The position numbers were made by a program, and so were the translations under genes. The notes beneath the pieces were generated by a model, which searched no databases, was not told the DNA's origin, and was given only the letters and a program-made list of their open reading frames with translations. A stretch of 64,000 bases of DNA, from assembly GCF_030269765.1 (NCBI RefSeq), contig NZ_BSTX01000001.1, forward strand, positions 633,102 through 697,101. Direction: 5' to 3'. Source of the stretch: Actinorhabdospora filicis. GTDB taxonomy: Bacteria > Actinomycetota > Actinomycetes > Mycobacteriales > Micromonosporaceae. This document shows positions 35,112 through 43,623 of the stretch, piece by piece; position 1 is the first letter of the stretch; every line of letters starts with the position of its first letter.

Positions 35112-36590
35112 TCAGACGGCCACCAGCTCGCGCTCCTCCTCCACCACCTCTTCGGTGGCGGGGGCGGCGTGCTGGCGGGCCTTGCGCGGCAGGAGGAACG
35201 CCAGCCCGAAGGCCAGGGCCAGCATCGCCACCGTGATCACGCCAGTGAGCTGCGCGGCGTCCAGGAAGGCCTCGCGGTGCCCGGCGCCGGCCGCCGCCCG
35301 GTCCGCGGCGTGCCCGAAGTAGACGGTGCCGAGGACCGCGATGCCCAGCGACATCCCCAGCTGCTGCACCGACTGCAGGACGCCCGAGGCCGAGCCGACC
35401 TGCTCGTCGGTGACCTTCGCGGTGATGATGTCGAAGAGCGGGCCGAAGATCATGCCCATCCCGATGCCGCCCAGGACCGTCGGCAGGACGAAGTCCCAGC
35501 CGCCCATCTCGGCGCCGACCAGCTTGAAGACCACCAGCAGCGAGACCAGACCGGCGGCCATGACCGCGAAGCCGACGTGCAGGAGCTTGCGGCCGAAGCG
35601 CGCCATCAGCTGCCCGCTGAGCATGGTCCCGACGACCGTGCCGAGCGCCCACGGCAGCGACGAGAGGCTGGCCCGCAGCGGCGAGAACCCGAGGCCGAGC
35701 TGCATCAGCACGCTCAGCAGGAGCATCGTCCCGCCCATCGCGGCGGTGAAGACCACGGCCAGGACCACGCCGAAGGTGTAGGAGCGGTTCTTGAAGGTGC
35801 CCGGCTCGACCAGCGTCACGCGCCCGGCGCGCTTGCGGGCGACCTGGTACCAGCCGAATCCGGCCAGCACCGGCAGCGCCACCAGCAGCGAGAGCTTCGT
35901 CCACATCGGCCAGCCCAGCTCGCGGCCCTGCACCAGCGGGAAGACCAGCAGGAACGTGCCGGCCGCGGCGACCAGGACGCCGAGCCCGTCCAGCCGCGCG
36001 CCCCGCATCGTCGGCGCCGACTTCGGCAGGAAGCGCAGCCCGGCCAGCAGCGAGAACAGGCCCACCGGCACGTTCAGCAGGAAGATCATGCGCCAGCCGG
36101 TGCCGAAGACGTCGGCGTCGATGATGACCCCGGCCAGGATCGGCCCGAGCAGCGCCGACAGGCCCATGACCGGCCCGAACACGCCCCACACCTTCGCCAT
36201 GTCGTTCGGCCCGAACAGCTCGCGGATCAGCCCGAAGGTCTGCGGCAGCATCACCGCGCCGAACAGGCCCTGCAGGACGCGCGCGCCGATCAGCGCCTCG
36301 GGCGCCCAGGCCAGCCCGCACGCGACCGAGGCGAGGGTGAACCCGGCGACGCCGGCCAGCAGGACGCGGCGGCGGCCGAACATGTCGCCGAGGCGGCCGC
36401 CGACCAGCAGGGCGACCGCCATCGCCATCGTGTATCCGGCGGTCATCCACTGCAGCGAGGAGTAGGACCCGCCCAGCTCGGCCCGGATCGCCGGGGCGGC
36501 GAGCTGGACGACGGTGGAGTCGAGGAGGTCCATGACGCAGGCGGCGATCACGGCGGCGAGCCCGAGGGCCCGGAAGCGGTTGCTTGTCAT
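35112..36590 (-). CDS. MFS drug-efflux-type transporter (DHA2, EmrB/QacA-like)
   Basis: 492 aa, about 14 membrane helices. Motif C-like and motif A-like segments are visible (LLDSTVVQLAAPAI in helix 1, GGRLGDMFGRRRVLL after helix 2, GPILAGVIID in helix 5). It probably exports toxic compounds using the proton gradient. ATG 36590 has no SD but TAGAGT (36598-36603) 7 nt upstream. A 35-bp perfect inverted repeat (36605-36639) abuts this promoter, so an unlinked repressor probably controls it. It ends in an acidic tail. Confidence 0.9.
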   Translation of the reverse strand: MTSNRFRALGLAAVIAACVMDLLDSTVVQLAAPAIRAELGGSYSSLQWMTAGYTMAMAVALLVGGRLGDMFGRRRVLLAGVAGFTLASVACGLAWAPEALIGARVLQGLFGAVMLPQTFGLIRELFGPNDMAKVWGVFGPVMGLSALLGPILAGVIIDADVFGTGWRMIFLLNVPVGLFSLLAGLRFLPKSAPTMRGARLDGLGVLVAAAGTFLLVFPLVQGRELGWPMWTKLSLLVALPVLAGFGWYQVARKRAGRVTLVEPGTFKNRSYTFGVVLAVVFTAAMGGTMLLLSVLMQLGLGFSPLRASLSSLPWALGTVVGTMLSGQLMARFGRKLLHVGFAVMAAGLVSLLVVFKLVGAEMGGWDFVLPTVLGGIGMGMIFGPLFDIITAKVTDEQVGSASGVLQSVQQLGMSLGIAVLGTVYFGHAADRAAAGAGHREAFLDAAQLTGVITVAMLALAFGLAFLLPRKARQHAAPATEEVVEEERELVAV

Positions 36591-36604
36591 ACGAACGACT
36601 CTAT

Positions 36605-36639
36605 GGAACCTTGCGGACAACTTCGGTCCGCAAGGTTCC
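36605..36639. promoter_or_regulatory. Large perfect inverted repeat at the MFS promoter (operator or terminator)
   Basis: Arms GGAACCTTGCGGAC and GTCCGCAAGGTTCC (14 nt, perfect) with a 7-nt spacer end 1 bp before the -10-like TAGAGT of the MFS gene and begin 5 bp after the stop of the CE7 esterase gene. The position over -13 to -50 favours a TetR/MarR-type operator. The lack of a T-tract argues against a terminator, but both are possible. Confidence 0.65.
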
Positions 36640-36644
36640 GGGAG

Positions 36645-37571
36645 TTATCGCAGACCGGATTTCTCCAGGAACTCCAGCTCCGCCTCTTGCTGGAACGCGC
36701 CGCCGCCCTCGTGGCCATTGAACTGCCACACCTTCATGTCCTTCGGCCCCGCGTAGTGGTTGTAGGCGGCGAAGACCGTCGACGGCGGGGTCACCCGGTC
36801 GGCCAGGGCGGCCGAGAACAGCGCCGGGGACATGGCCCTGGCCGCGAAGTTCATCCCGTCGAAATAGGACAGTGTGCTGTAGACGGTGTCCACCAGGTCG
36901 CGGCGGTGCTTCAGCATCCGCCCGATCTGGTTGTACGGCGCCTCGTCCAGCAGCGTGGTGGCCCGCCGGAAGTCGCACAGGAACGGCAGGTTCGGCAGGG
37001 CCGCCGCCACGTCCGGCACCAGGCCCGCCACCGCCAGGGTGATCCCGCCGCCCTGGCTGCCACCGGCCACGATCACGCGCGAGGCGTCGACCATCGGGTG
37101 CGAACGGACCGCCTCCACCGCCCGCACGGCGTCGGTGTACACACCCCGGTAGTAGTAGCCCTCCGGCGCCTCGATGCCCCGGGTGACGCAGTCGGCGTCA
37201 TAGCCGCGCCCACCCTGGTCCCAGGTCTCCATGACGAAATTGGCATAACCGGCCGCCGACCAGAACAGCCACTCGTGCGGCCTGCCCCGCGTCCCGCCAT
37301 AGCCGACGTAGGTGACGACACAAGGCAGCGGGCCGCCGATCCCGCGCGGCACGATCAGCCAGCCCCGGACCCGCCGCCCGCCGTAACCGGCGAACGAGGC
37401 GTCGAAGACCTCGACGGTGGCCAGCCGCGAGTCGTAGGGGGCAAACTCGGCGGCGACCGGCGCCGTCCGCGCCTCGACGAGAGTGGCCGTCCAGAAGCGG
37501 TCGAAGTCGGCGGGTTCCTCCCGCTCCGGTCGATATTCGCGCAGCTTGTCCAGCGAGTAGTCGAACCACAT
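36645..37571 (-). CDS. CE7-family acetylxylan esterase / cephalosporin-C deacetylase
   Basis: 308 aa alpha/beta hydrolase, deacetylating xylo-oligosaccharides or similar acetylated sugars. The nucleophile is S172 in GGSQGGG, with D258 (LADRVTPP) and H287 (NGHEGG) completing the triad; the CE7 motif RGQ/E is present as GGRGYDAD. There is no signal peptide, so it acts in the cytoplasm. The divergent LacI regulator starts 117 bp away and probably represses it. TAGGCT lies 8 nt before the ATG. Confidence 0.88.
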   Translation of the reverse strand: MWFDYSLDKLREYRPEREEPADFDRFWTATLVEARTAPVAAEFAPYDSRLATVEVFDASFAGYGGRRVRGWLIVPRGIGGPLPCVVTYVGYGGTRGRPHEWLFWSAAGYANFVMETWDQGGRGYDADCVTRGIEAPEGYYYRGVYTDAVRAVEAVRSHPMVDASRVIVAGGSQGGGITLAVAGLVPDVAAALPNLPFLCDFRRATTLLDEAPYNQIGRMLKHRRDLVDTVYSTLSYFDGMNFAARAMSPALFSAALADRVTPPSTVFAAYNHYAGPKDMKVWQFNGHEGGGAFQQEAELEFLEKSGLR

Positions 37572-37688
37572 GGAGAGAGAGCCTATCCCGCCTTGCGTGA
37601 TCGCCGCCCGACGCGCAGTACCGGCGTTTTTCCCAGGTGAGTACGGTGTGCGAATGTCGTTCACCGCAGCAGTTCCGCCGGTCCTCCG

Positions 37689-38567
37689 GTGACCGGGACG
37701 CCGCGCCGCCGCGCCAGCTCGGTCACCATCTCCGAGGTGGCCCGCCACGCGGGCGTGTCCGTCTCGACGGTGTCCTATGTGCTCAGTGGCAAGCGGGTCA
37801 TCTCCGAGAGCACCCGCCAGCGGGTCCTGGCCGGGATCCGCGCCCTGGGCTACCACCCCCACGCGGGCGCGCGGTCCCTGGCCAGCAACCGCTCCAGCCT
37901 CATCGCGCTGATCCTCCCGGCGCACGCCGACGCCCACACCGCGCGCTTCACCACCGCGGTGGCCGCGGCCGTCCGCGAGTTCGACTACGACGTCCTGCTG
38001 GTGCCGTCCTCCGCGGGGGAGGACGGGGTCCGGCGACTGGCCGCCGGGTCCATCGTGGACGGGCTGATCCTGATGGAGCCCGCCCTCGTCAGCGTGCTGC
38101 GCGCCGTGGGCATGGCCGGGATCCTCATCGGGCACTGCGCGGACAACCCCGGAGTGTCCTGTGTGGACCTGGACCGGACCGCCGCGGGGGCGGCCTGCGC
38201 GGACCGGCTCGCGGATCTTGGGCACTCGGTGCTGGCGCTGCTGGGGCCGGTGGATTCGCGGACGCGGTCGGGGTTTCTGGAGCAGGCTCGGGATCGGGGG
38301 GCGACGGCGGTGACGGTGGAGTGGCCAGAAGAACCCCGGGCTCTGCACGACTGCGTGGAGGCCTTGATCGAGGACGACATCACGGGGTTCGCCGTGGAGG
38401 ACGAGTCTTGTGCGCGGTACATGCAGGCGGCGCTCGGGGGGCAGGGGGATGTCGTGGCGGTGCGGTCGGATGAGTCGGCGGATGCGCTGGGGGGCGAGGC
38501 GGTGCGAGTGTTGATGGCGGCGTTGGAGGGGAAGGGGGGGCCGGGGGTTACTCTTCTGGCGCCTTAG
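37689..38567 (+). CDS. LacI-family transcriptional regulator
   Basis: 292 aa. The N-terminal HTH is clear (VTISEVARHAGVSVSTVSYVLSGKRVISESTRQRV, about residues 12-47), with a hinge and a periplasmic-binding-like sugar sensor domain. The protein is about 40 residues shorter than typical LacI members, and the last third is Gly/Arg/Asp-rich with fewer recognisable strands, so part of the C-terminal subdomain may be missing. The start is GTG at 37689. It is divergent from the CE7 esterase and is its probable regulator. Confidence 0.82.
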   Translation: MTGTPRRRASSVTISEVARHAGVSVSTVSYVLSGKRVISESTRQRVLAGIRALGYHPHAGARSLASNRSSLIALILPAHADAHTARFTTAVAAAVREFDYDVLLVPSSAGEDGVRRLAAGSIVDGLILMEPALVSVLRAVGMAGILIGHCADNPGVSCVDLDRTAAGAACADRLADLGHSVLALLGPVDSRTRSGFLEQARDRGATAVTVEWPEEPRALHDCVEALIEDDITGFAVEDESCARYMQAALGGQGDVVAVRSDESADALGGEAVRVLMAALEGKGGPGVTLLAP

Positions 38568-38903
38568 GGCTCTCCCGCGGATCGGCCGTCTTCTCTTGCC
38601 TGCGTTGGGGGTGGGTGGGGGTCACCCTCTGGACAGGGGTTTCACCCCTTGGACCCGACCAGGGGTGCGGCCCCTGGACGCCGGACCTCTCTCGGGAGGC
38701 TCCACCCGCGTTCGGCTTTGAGGACGGTGAACGCAGAACCTGGGGGTGTCAAGACGGAAGAGCTGTCTTGACACCCCCAGAACCTGCGTTCTATGACCCG
38801 TCGGCCGACCGAGGGAGGATCCTCTCCTTTCCCGAGACAGCTTCAGCGGATCTGGTCTCGGGGGCGCTGTTTGTCGGCGGGTTGCGGGCCGTCTCGGTGG
38901 GGC
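38568..38903. repeat. Convergent intergenic region with double-hairpin module and long palindrome
   Basis: There is no supported gene. 38627-38680 (CTCTGGACAGGGG...CCCCTTGGACCC...CCAGGGG...CCCCTGGAC) matches, on the minus strand, the hairpin module of the large elements at 50.9-51.6 and 55.8-56.6 kb. 38729-38791 is a large palindrome: arms GAACGCAG / CTGCGTTC, an internal AAC/AAC loop, then a perfect 16-bp stem CTGGGGGTGTCAAGAC / GTCTTGACACCCCCAG with a 9-nt loop. It lies between the LacI stop and a tandem repeat. Confidence 0.7.
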
Positions 38904-39107
38904 TCTAAAACAACAGGCTCTCGACCCCACCCGGGTTCTGACCCCGTAGCAGGCCAGTCACCTTGCCCGGGTCTAAAACAACGAGCCTTTGTCCGTGCCC
39001 GGGTTTTGACCCCGTTGCAGGCCAGTCACTTCGCCCGGGTCTAAAGCAACCAGCTCCGCCTGTTGCCCGTGTCCTGACCCCGTTGCCGGCCAGTCACTTT
39101 CCCCGGC
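38904..39107. repeat. Three 68-bp tandem repeats
   Basis: Units start at 38904, 38972 and 39040, each exactly 68 bp, beginning TCTAAAACAAC (TCTAAAGCAAC in the third) and ending CAGGCCAGTCAC...CCCGGG. Units 1 and 2 share most positions; unit 3 is more diverged. GGGTCTAAAAC and GTTTTGACCC within a unit can pair to form a stem with one bulge. The array lies between the convergent LacI and GNAT genes and has no coding frame conserved across units. Confidence 0.85.
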
Positions 39108-39146
39108 TTCAAGCCGCGTGGGGCCTGGGCCTGTACTGACTGGCTG

Positions 39147-39671
39147 CTAGCCGAGCCGCTGCTCCAGCACCTGTCCCGGCCAGTCCTTCACCGTGAAGGC
39201 CGCCGTGGGCGTGAAGCCCTGCGACTCGTAGTACGCCACCAGTTTCCGGTCGGCGCCGCCGTAGCAGTCCACGCGGATCAGGCCGATGCCGAGTTCGCGG
39301 GCGCGGTCGCGGGCGTGGTCCAGGAGGCGGGCGCCGACATTCCGTCCCCGGAAGTCTCCGGCGGTGATGAGGAAGTGGACGTAGAGCTCCGGCTCGTCGA
39401 TCGCGGGGGCGTATTCCTGGGGGTGGGTGGCCACCGCGAGAGCTCCGGCGAGTCTTCCGCCGATCTCGGCGACGAAGAACTCGGTGCTGGTGAGCCGGTC
39501 CATCATGGTCTTGGCGCGCTCGGGGTTCTCGCTCCAGGGGCGGGTGCCCCATTGGCCGGTGCGGCCTTGTTCCACCAGCCAGGCCACGGCGTCGTCGCCC
39601 ATTTGGATCACGCCGGGGATGTCGGCCTCGGTGGTGGGGCGGATGGTCATATCGCTCGGAAGGGTGCTCAT
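39147..39671 (-). CDS. GNAT-family N-acetyltransferase
   Basis: 174 aa. It has the GNAT core: LYVHFLITAGDFRGRNVGARLLDHARDRA (about residues 95-123), containing the R-G-x-x-V-G-A acetyl-CoA loop, and later YYESQGFTPT. Its ATG overlaps the map stop as ATGA (39668-39671), so it is translated from the same message as methionine aminopeptidase. It may act on N-termini exposed by that enzyme, but small-molecule substrates are equally possible. Confidence 0.82.
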   Translation of the reverse strand: MSTLPSDMTIRPTTEADIPGVIQMGDDAVAWLVEQGRTGQWGTRPWSENPERAKTMMDRLTSTEFFVAEIGGRLAGALAVATHPQEYAPAIDEPELYVHFLITAGDFRGRNVGARLLDHARDRARELGIGLIRVDCYGGADRKLVAYYESQGFTPTAAFTVKDWPGQVLEQRLG

Positions 39672-40438
39672 AGGGCAGTGAGGATACGCGGCCCGTCGGC
39701 GGTGACGGCGATGGTGTGCTCGAAGTGGGCGGCGCGGGTGCCGTCGACGGTGCGGATGGTCCAGCCGTCGGAGTCCAGTGTGGACGTGTCGCGGCCGCCG
39801 AGGTTGAACATGGGCTCGATGGCGATGACCAGGCCGGGCTTGAGTTTCATGCCGCGGCCCGCCTTGCCCTCGTTGGGGACGTGCGGGTCCTCGTGCATCT
39901 TGCGGCCGACGCCGTGGCCGCCGTAGCCGGCCAGGAGGCCGAAGCCGCCCGCGCGGCCGATGGCGCCGATGGCGGCCGACACGTCGCCCATGCGGGCGCC
40001 GGGGACGGCGGCGGCGATACCGGCGTGGAGGGCGCGCTCGGTGGCGTCGAGGAGGATCCGGTCCTGTTCGGACGGTCGCTCGCCCACAGTGAAGGACACC
40101 GCCGCGTCGGCGCACCAGCCCTGGACGAAGGCGCCGCAGTCGATGCTCACCAGGTCGCCCTCGGCGAGGGGGACGGCGCTGGGGATGCCGTGCACGATGG
40201 CGTCGTTGACGCTGATGCAGGTGACGCCCGGGTAGGGGGTGCTGGCGAAGCTGGGCACGTAGTTCAGGAAGGCGGGCTTGGCGCCCTCCTCGACCATGAT
40301 CGAGGCGGCGAGGTCGTCGAGTTCCTTCGGCGTGACACCGGGCTTGGCCTGCTCGCGGGTGGCCGCCAGGCAGCGGGCGACGACACGGCCGGCTTCGCGC
40401 ATGTACTCGATCTCGCCGGCGCTCTTCAGTTCGACCAT
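39668..40438 (-). CDS. map: Methionine aminopeptidase, type I
   Basis: 256 aa. Removes the N-terminal Met from nascent proteins. All five metal ligands are present: D100 (SIDCGA), D111 (WCADAAVSF), H175 (GYGGHGVGRKMHEDP), E208 (AIEPMF) and E240 (HFEHTIAV), with H83 in the substrate pocket. ATG 40438 has GGGGAG 9 nt upstream. A longer reading to 40507 lacks support. The linked GNAT gene follows with a 4-bp overlap. Confidence 0.95.
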   Translation of the reverse strand: MVELKSAGEIEYMREAGRVVARCLAATREQAKPGVTPKELDDLAASIMVEEGAKPAFLNYVPSFASTPYPGVTCISVNDAIVHGIPSAVPLAEGDLVSIDCGAFVQGWCADAAVSFTVGERPSEQDRILLDATERALHAGIAAAVPGARMGDVSAAIGAIGRAGGFGLLAGYGGHGVGRKMHEDPHVPNEGKAGRGMKLKPGLVIAIEPMFNLGGRDTSTLDSDGWTIRTVDGTRAAHFEHTIAVTADGPRILTAL

Positions 40439-40528
40439 GGTGTTCTCTCCCCTAGTCGCCCGCCCACGGTCGGCGGTCGTCGAGTACACGGTATGCGCCG
40501 TTCGCACGCCTCGTCCATCGAACCCCGG

Positions 40529-42139
40529 CTAGGCCAGATTCGCCGACCTCGGGTAGGCGTCGGCGGGATCGGTGAGCACGTTGACCAGGTACGGGACGCC
40601 CGAGGCGAAGGCGCGGTCGAGCGCCGGGCCGAGGTCGGCGGCCTTCGTGACGGTCTCCCCGGCGCCGCCGAGGGCGTCCACGACGCGGTCGTAGCGGAGT
40701 CCGGGGGTGAGGTCGGCGGCGGCGGTGTGGCCGTACATGGCCTTCATGGGGTGCTTCTCCAGCCCCCACACGCCGTTGTTGCCGCACACGATGACCACCG
40801 GCAGGTTCTGGCGGGCCAGCGACTCGGCGTCCATCAGGGAGAACCCGGCGGCGCCGTCGCCGAGGAGCAGGCAGATCTGCCGGTCGGGGCGGGCCACGCG
40901 CGCACCCATCGCGTAGCCGAGGCCGGTGCCGAGGCAGCCGTAGGGACCGGGGTCCAGCCAGCAGCCGGGCCGGGCGGGTTCGAGGTACTTCCCGGCGTAG
41001 GACACGAAGTCGCCGCCGTCGCCGATGGTGATGGCGTCCTCGGCCAGGACCTTGCGCAGCTCGCCGTAGACGCGCGCGGGCCGGACCGGGTCGGACTCGG
41101 CGGCCATCTCCTCCTCGGCCTTGGCGGTGGCGGCGCGCTCGGCCTGCCGCAGGGCCGCGATCCAGGTCTCGTGCTCGGCGCGGACGCCGGTGTAGGACGC
41201 CAGCTGCGTCAGCGCCAGGCGCAGATCGCCGCAGGGCGCGGCGGCGGGAGTGACGTGGGTGGCGCGCAGGCTCTCGGCGTCCACGATGTGCACGACCTGC
41301 GCGTCGCCGAAGTCGCCGAAACCGAGCCGGAAGTCCAGTGGGGTGCCGATCACGGCGACCACGTCGGCGTTCTTCAGGGCGTGGCGGCGGCTGCGGGCGA
41401 AGGCCAGATCGTGCCGCGGCGGGAGCGCGCCCCGGCCCATGCCGTTGGTGTACAGGGGAACCCGCAGAGCCTCGGCGCATTCGCGCAGGGCGGCGAAGGC
41501 GTCGGCGGCGTACACGTCGGATCCGGCGATGATGACCGGACGCTCGGCGCGCGCCAGTAGCGACGCCGCCCGGTCGACCTCCTCGGGGTCGGGCTCGACC
41601 ACCCGAACCGGTTCGCCGACGGCGATCTCGGACTCGGCGCGGGAGAAGACCACCTCCAGCGGGAGGTCGAGGAAGACCGGCCCGCGATGCGGGGTGAGCG
41701 CCTCGCGCACGGCGGCGTCCACATCGGACACCACCCGCTGCGGGTCGGTGACGGTGGCGGCGCGTTTGGCCACCGGGGCCACGATCGGGACGTGGTCGAG
41801 CTCCTGGAGGCTCCCGGCGCCCCAGCGCCACATCGCCGCGCGCCCGGCCAGCACCACCACCGGCGAGCCGTTGAACGCGGCCGTCGTGATCGCCGAGATC
41901 CCGTTGGTGACACCGGGACCGGCGGTCAGCACGGCCAGCGACGGGCGGCGGGTCAGCCGCGCGACGGCCTCGGCGGCGAAGACGGCGGTCTGCTCGTGGC
42001 GGACGTCGTAGATGGGCACGCCCTGCTGGACGGCCGCGTCGTAGAGCGGGAAAACGTGCCCGCCGGACAGAGTGAACATCTCCCGGACGCCGTGGCCCCG
42101 CAGGGTCGCCAGGGCCAGGTCGCCACCGGTGCCTTCCAT
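40529..42139 (-). CDS. Thiamine-diphosphate enzyme, acetolactate-synthase-like (IlvG type)
   Basis: 536 aa. The three ThDP-enzyme domains are present. The catalytic Glu is E49 (DVRHEQTAVFAAEA), and the ThDP/Mg motif GDGAAGFSLMDAES...VCGNN lies about residues 425-455. It resembles stand-alone actinobacterial AHAS-like proteins such as Rv1820. No small regulatory subunit gene (ilvN) is adjacent. The operon with enoyl-CoA hydratase, methyltransferase and acyltransferase suggests a function outside branched-chain amino acid synthesis, for example oxalyl/2-hydroxyacyl-CoA lyase chemistry, but this is inference. Confidence 0.8.
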   Translation of the reverse strand: MEGTGGDLALATLRGHGVREMFTLSGGHVFPLYDAAVQQGVPIYDVRHEQTAVFAAEAVARLTRRPSLAVLTAGPGVTNGISAITTAAFNGSPVVVLAGRAAMWRWGAGSLQELDHVPIVAPVAKRAATVTDPQRVVSDVDAAVREALTPHRGPVFLDLPLEVVFSRAESEIAVGEPVRVVEPDPEEVDRAASLLARAERPVIIAGSDVYAADAFAALRECAEALRVPLYTNGMGRGALPPRHDLAFARSRRHALKNADVVAVIGTPLDFRLGFGDFGDAQVVHIVDAESLRATHVTPAAAPCGDLRLALTQLASYTGVRAEHETWIAALRQAERAATAKAEEEMAAESDPVRPARVYGELRKVLAEDAITIGDGGDFVSYAGKYLEPARPGCWLDPGPYGCLGTGLGYAMGARVARPDRQICLLLGDGAAGFSLMDAESLARQNLPVVIVCGNNGVWGLEKHPMKAMYGHTAAADLTPGLRYDRVVDALGGAGETVTKAADLGPALDRAFASGVPYLVNVLTDPADAYPRSANLA

Positions 42140-42148
42140 TCCGGCAGA

Positions 42149-42709
42149 CTACGCGTTCAGGCCGCCCTCCGGCGCGCGGTGCCCGATTCGCCGGGCCGGA
42201 ACTCCCCCGACGATGGCGCGTTCGGGCACGTCGCGGGTCACCACCGCGCCCGCGCCCACCACCGCACCGCGTCCAATGTGGACGCCCCGGGTGACGATGG
42301 CCTTGGTGCCCAGCCAGCAGTCGTCGCCGATCTCGATGGGCGACTTGATGATGCCCTGGTCCTTGATGGGCCGGTCCAGGTCGCCGATGCGATGGTCGAA
42401 GTCGATCAGGTAACACTCGTCGGCGATCAGGCAGTCCACGCCGACGCGGATGTCCAGGTACGCGTTCAGGGTGACCCGGGCGGCCAGCACCGAACCGGCG
42501 CCGATCCGGACGGTGCCCTCGTGCGCGCGGATCGCCGTCCCGTCGCCGATGTGCACGCGCGGGCCGATGATGAGCCGCCCGTAACCGCGCCGGGCATGCA
42601 GGCGCACGCCGCGTCCCAGGTGGACCGGCCAGGCGATCCGGACGCGCGGGGAGGTCAGGCGGACGCGCAGGTAGCGCGCCGCCCAGACCGTCCACCGCCA
42701 CGCCCTCAC
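42149..42709 (-). CDS. Hexapeptide-repeat (left-handed beta-helix) acyltransferase
   Basis: 186 aa. A series of hexapeptide turns ([57 protein letters not shown]) forms the left-handed beta-helix of acetyltransferases. The ending GGVPARRIG is the standard family tail. The start is GTG at 42707-42709, overlapping the methyltransferase stop as GTGA. It probably O- or N-acetylates a sugar or small metabolite made by the operon. Confidence 0.85.
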   Translation of the reverse strand: MRAWRWTVWAARYLRVRLTSPRVRIAWPVHLGRGVRLHARRGYGRLIIGPRVHIGDGTAIRAHEGTVRIGAGSVLAARVTLNAYLDIRVGVDCLIADECYLIDFDHRIGDLDRPIKDQGIIKSPIEIGDDCWLGTKAIVTRGVHIGRGAVVGAGAVVTRDVPERAIVGGVPARRIGHRAPEGGLNA

Positions 42710-43623
42710 TCGGGTTTCCGCCCGGTGATCAGCACGTTGTAGAAGAGATCGCGCGGGAGCACCGCCGCCAGCACGTCGTCCACCTTGGACAGCGCCTGCC
42801 AGGAGCGGTAGGCGAAGTTCGCCCAGCCGAAGCCGAGCCGCTCGCGCGGCACCGCGGCCTCGAAGGTCCGCACCGGCCAGCCGAACAGCGCCGCCGTCAG
42901 CTCCTCGGTCTTGACCTCCACATCGGACGCCCCGGCCGCGACCGCCATCTCGCGCAGCTCGCCCGGCACGAAGGTGTGCAGGTCGACCACCGACTCCAGC
43001 GCGGCGGCCTCGGAGGACTCGTCGAGCTCCTGCTGCGGCCGCCGGAAACCCTCCAGCCCCGGCAGTCTCGTCAGGTTCGTGGTGGCCCACCAGGTGAGCC
43101 GTCCCAGCCGCCGGGCGTAGAAGTCGCCGACCCGGGTCGGGTCACCGGCGAAGACGAACCGCCCGCCGGGCTTGAGGACCCGCAGGACCTCCTTGAAGGC
43201 CAGCGGGACGTCCGGGATGTGGTGCAGGACGGCGTGCCCGACCACCAGGTCCATGGAATCGTCGGCGTAGGGGATCTCCTCGGCGTCGGCGACCCGGCCC
43301 GAGACGTCCAGGCCGAGGGCCTTCCCGTTGCGCACGGCCGTCTCGACCATGCGCGGGGAGATGTCGGTGACGTGCCCGCGCTCGATGACGCCCGCCTGCA
43401 TCAGGTTCAGGGTGAAGAACCCCGTCCCGCAGCCGACTTCGAGGGCGCCCCCGTACGGCCAGCCCGCCTCGCCCGCCATCACCGCGAACCGGTCGCGGGC
43501 GTAGGCGATGCAGCGCTCGTCGTAGGAGATCGACCACTTCTCGTCGTAGGTCTCCGCCTCCCAGTCGTGGTAGGCGATGTTGGCGGCCTTCGGGTCGTCG
43601 CGCAGCTCGTCGTAGAGGCTCAT
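42706..43623 (-). CDS. Class I SAM-dependent methyltransferase
   Basis: 305 aa. SAM-binding motif I is [15 protein letters not shown] (about residues 60-74), with the post-motif acidic residue and motif IV in [18 protein letters not shown] (about 121-138). The C-terminal about 130 residues form an extra domain ([13 protein letters not shown]...[12 protein letters not shown]). ATG overlaps the enoyl-CoA hydratase stop (43620-43623). The substrate is unknown, probably the product of the operon. Confidence 0.85.
   Translation of the reverse strand: MSLYDELRDDPKAANIAYHDWEAETYDEKWSISYDERCIAYARDRFAVMAGEAGWPYGGALEVGCGTGFFTLNLMQAGVIERGHVTDISPRMVETAVRNGKALGLDVSGRVADAEEIPYADDSMDLVVGHAVLHHIPDVPLAFKEVLRVLKPGGRFVFAGDPTRVGDFYARRLGRLTWWATTNLTRLPGLEGFRRPQQELDESSEAAALESVVDLHTFVPGELREMAVAAGASDVEVKTEELTAALFGWPVRTFEAAVPRERLGFGWANFAYRSWQALSKVDDVLAAVLPRDLFYNVLITGRKPE

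Noticed and set aside
38904..39107. CRISPR array
   Set aside because: The 68-bp periods are whole-unit similar rather than identical short repeats with unique spacers, and no cas gene is near.
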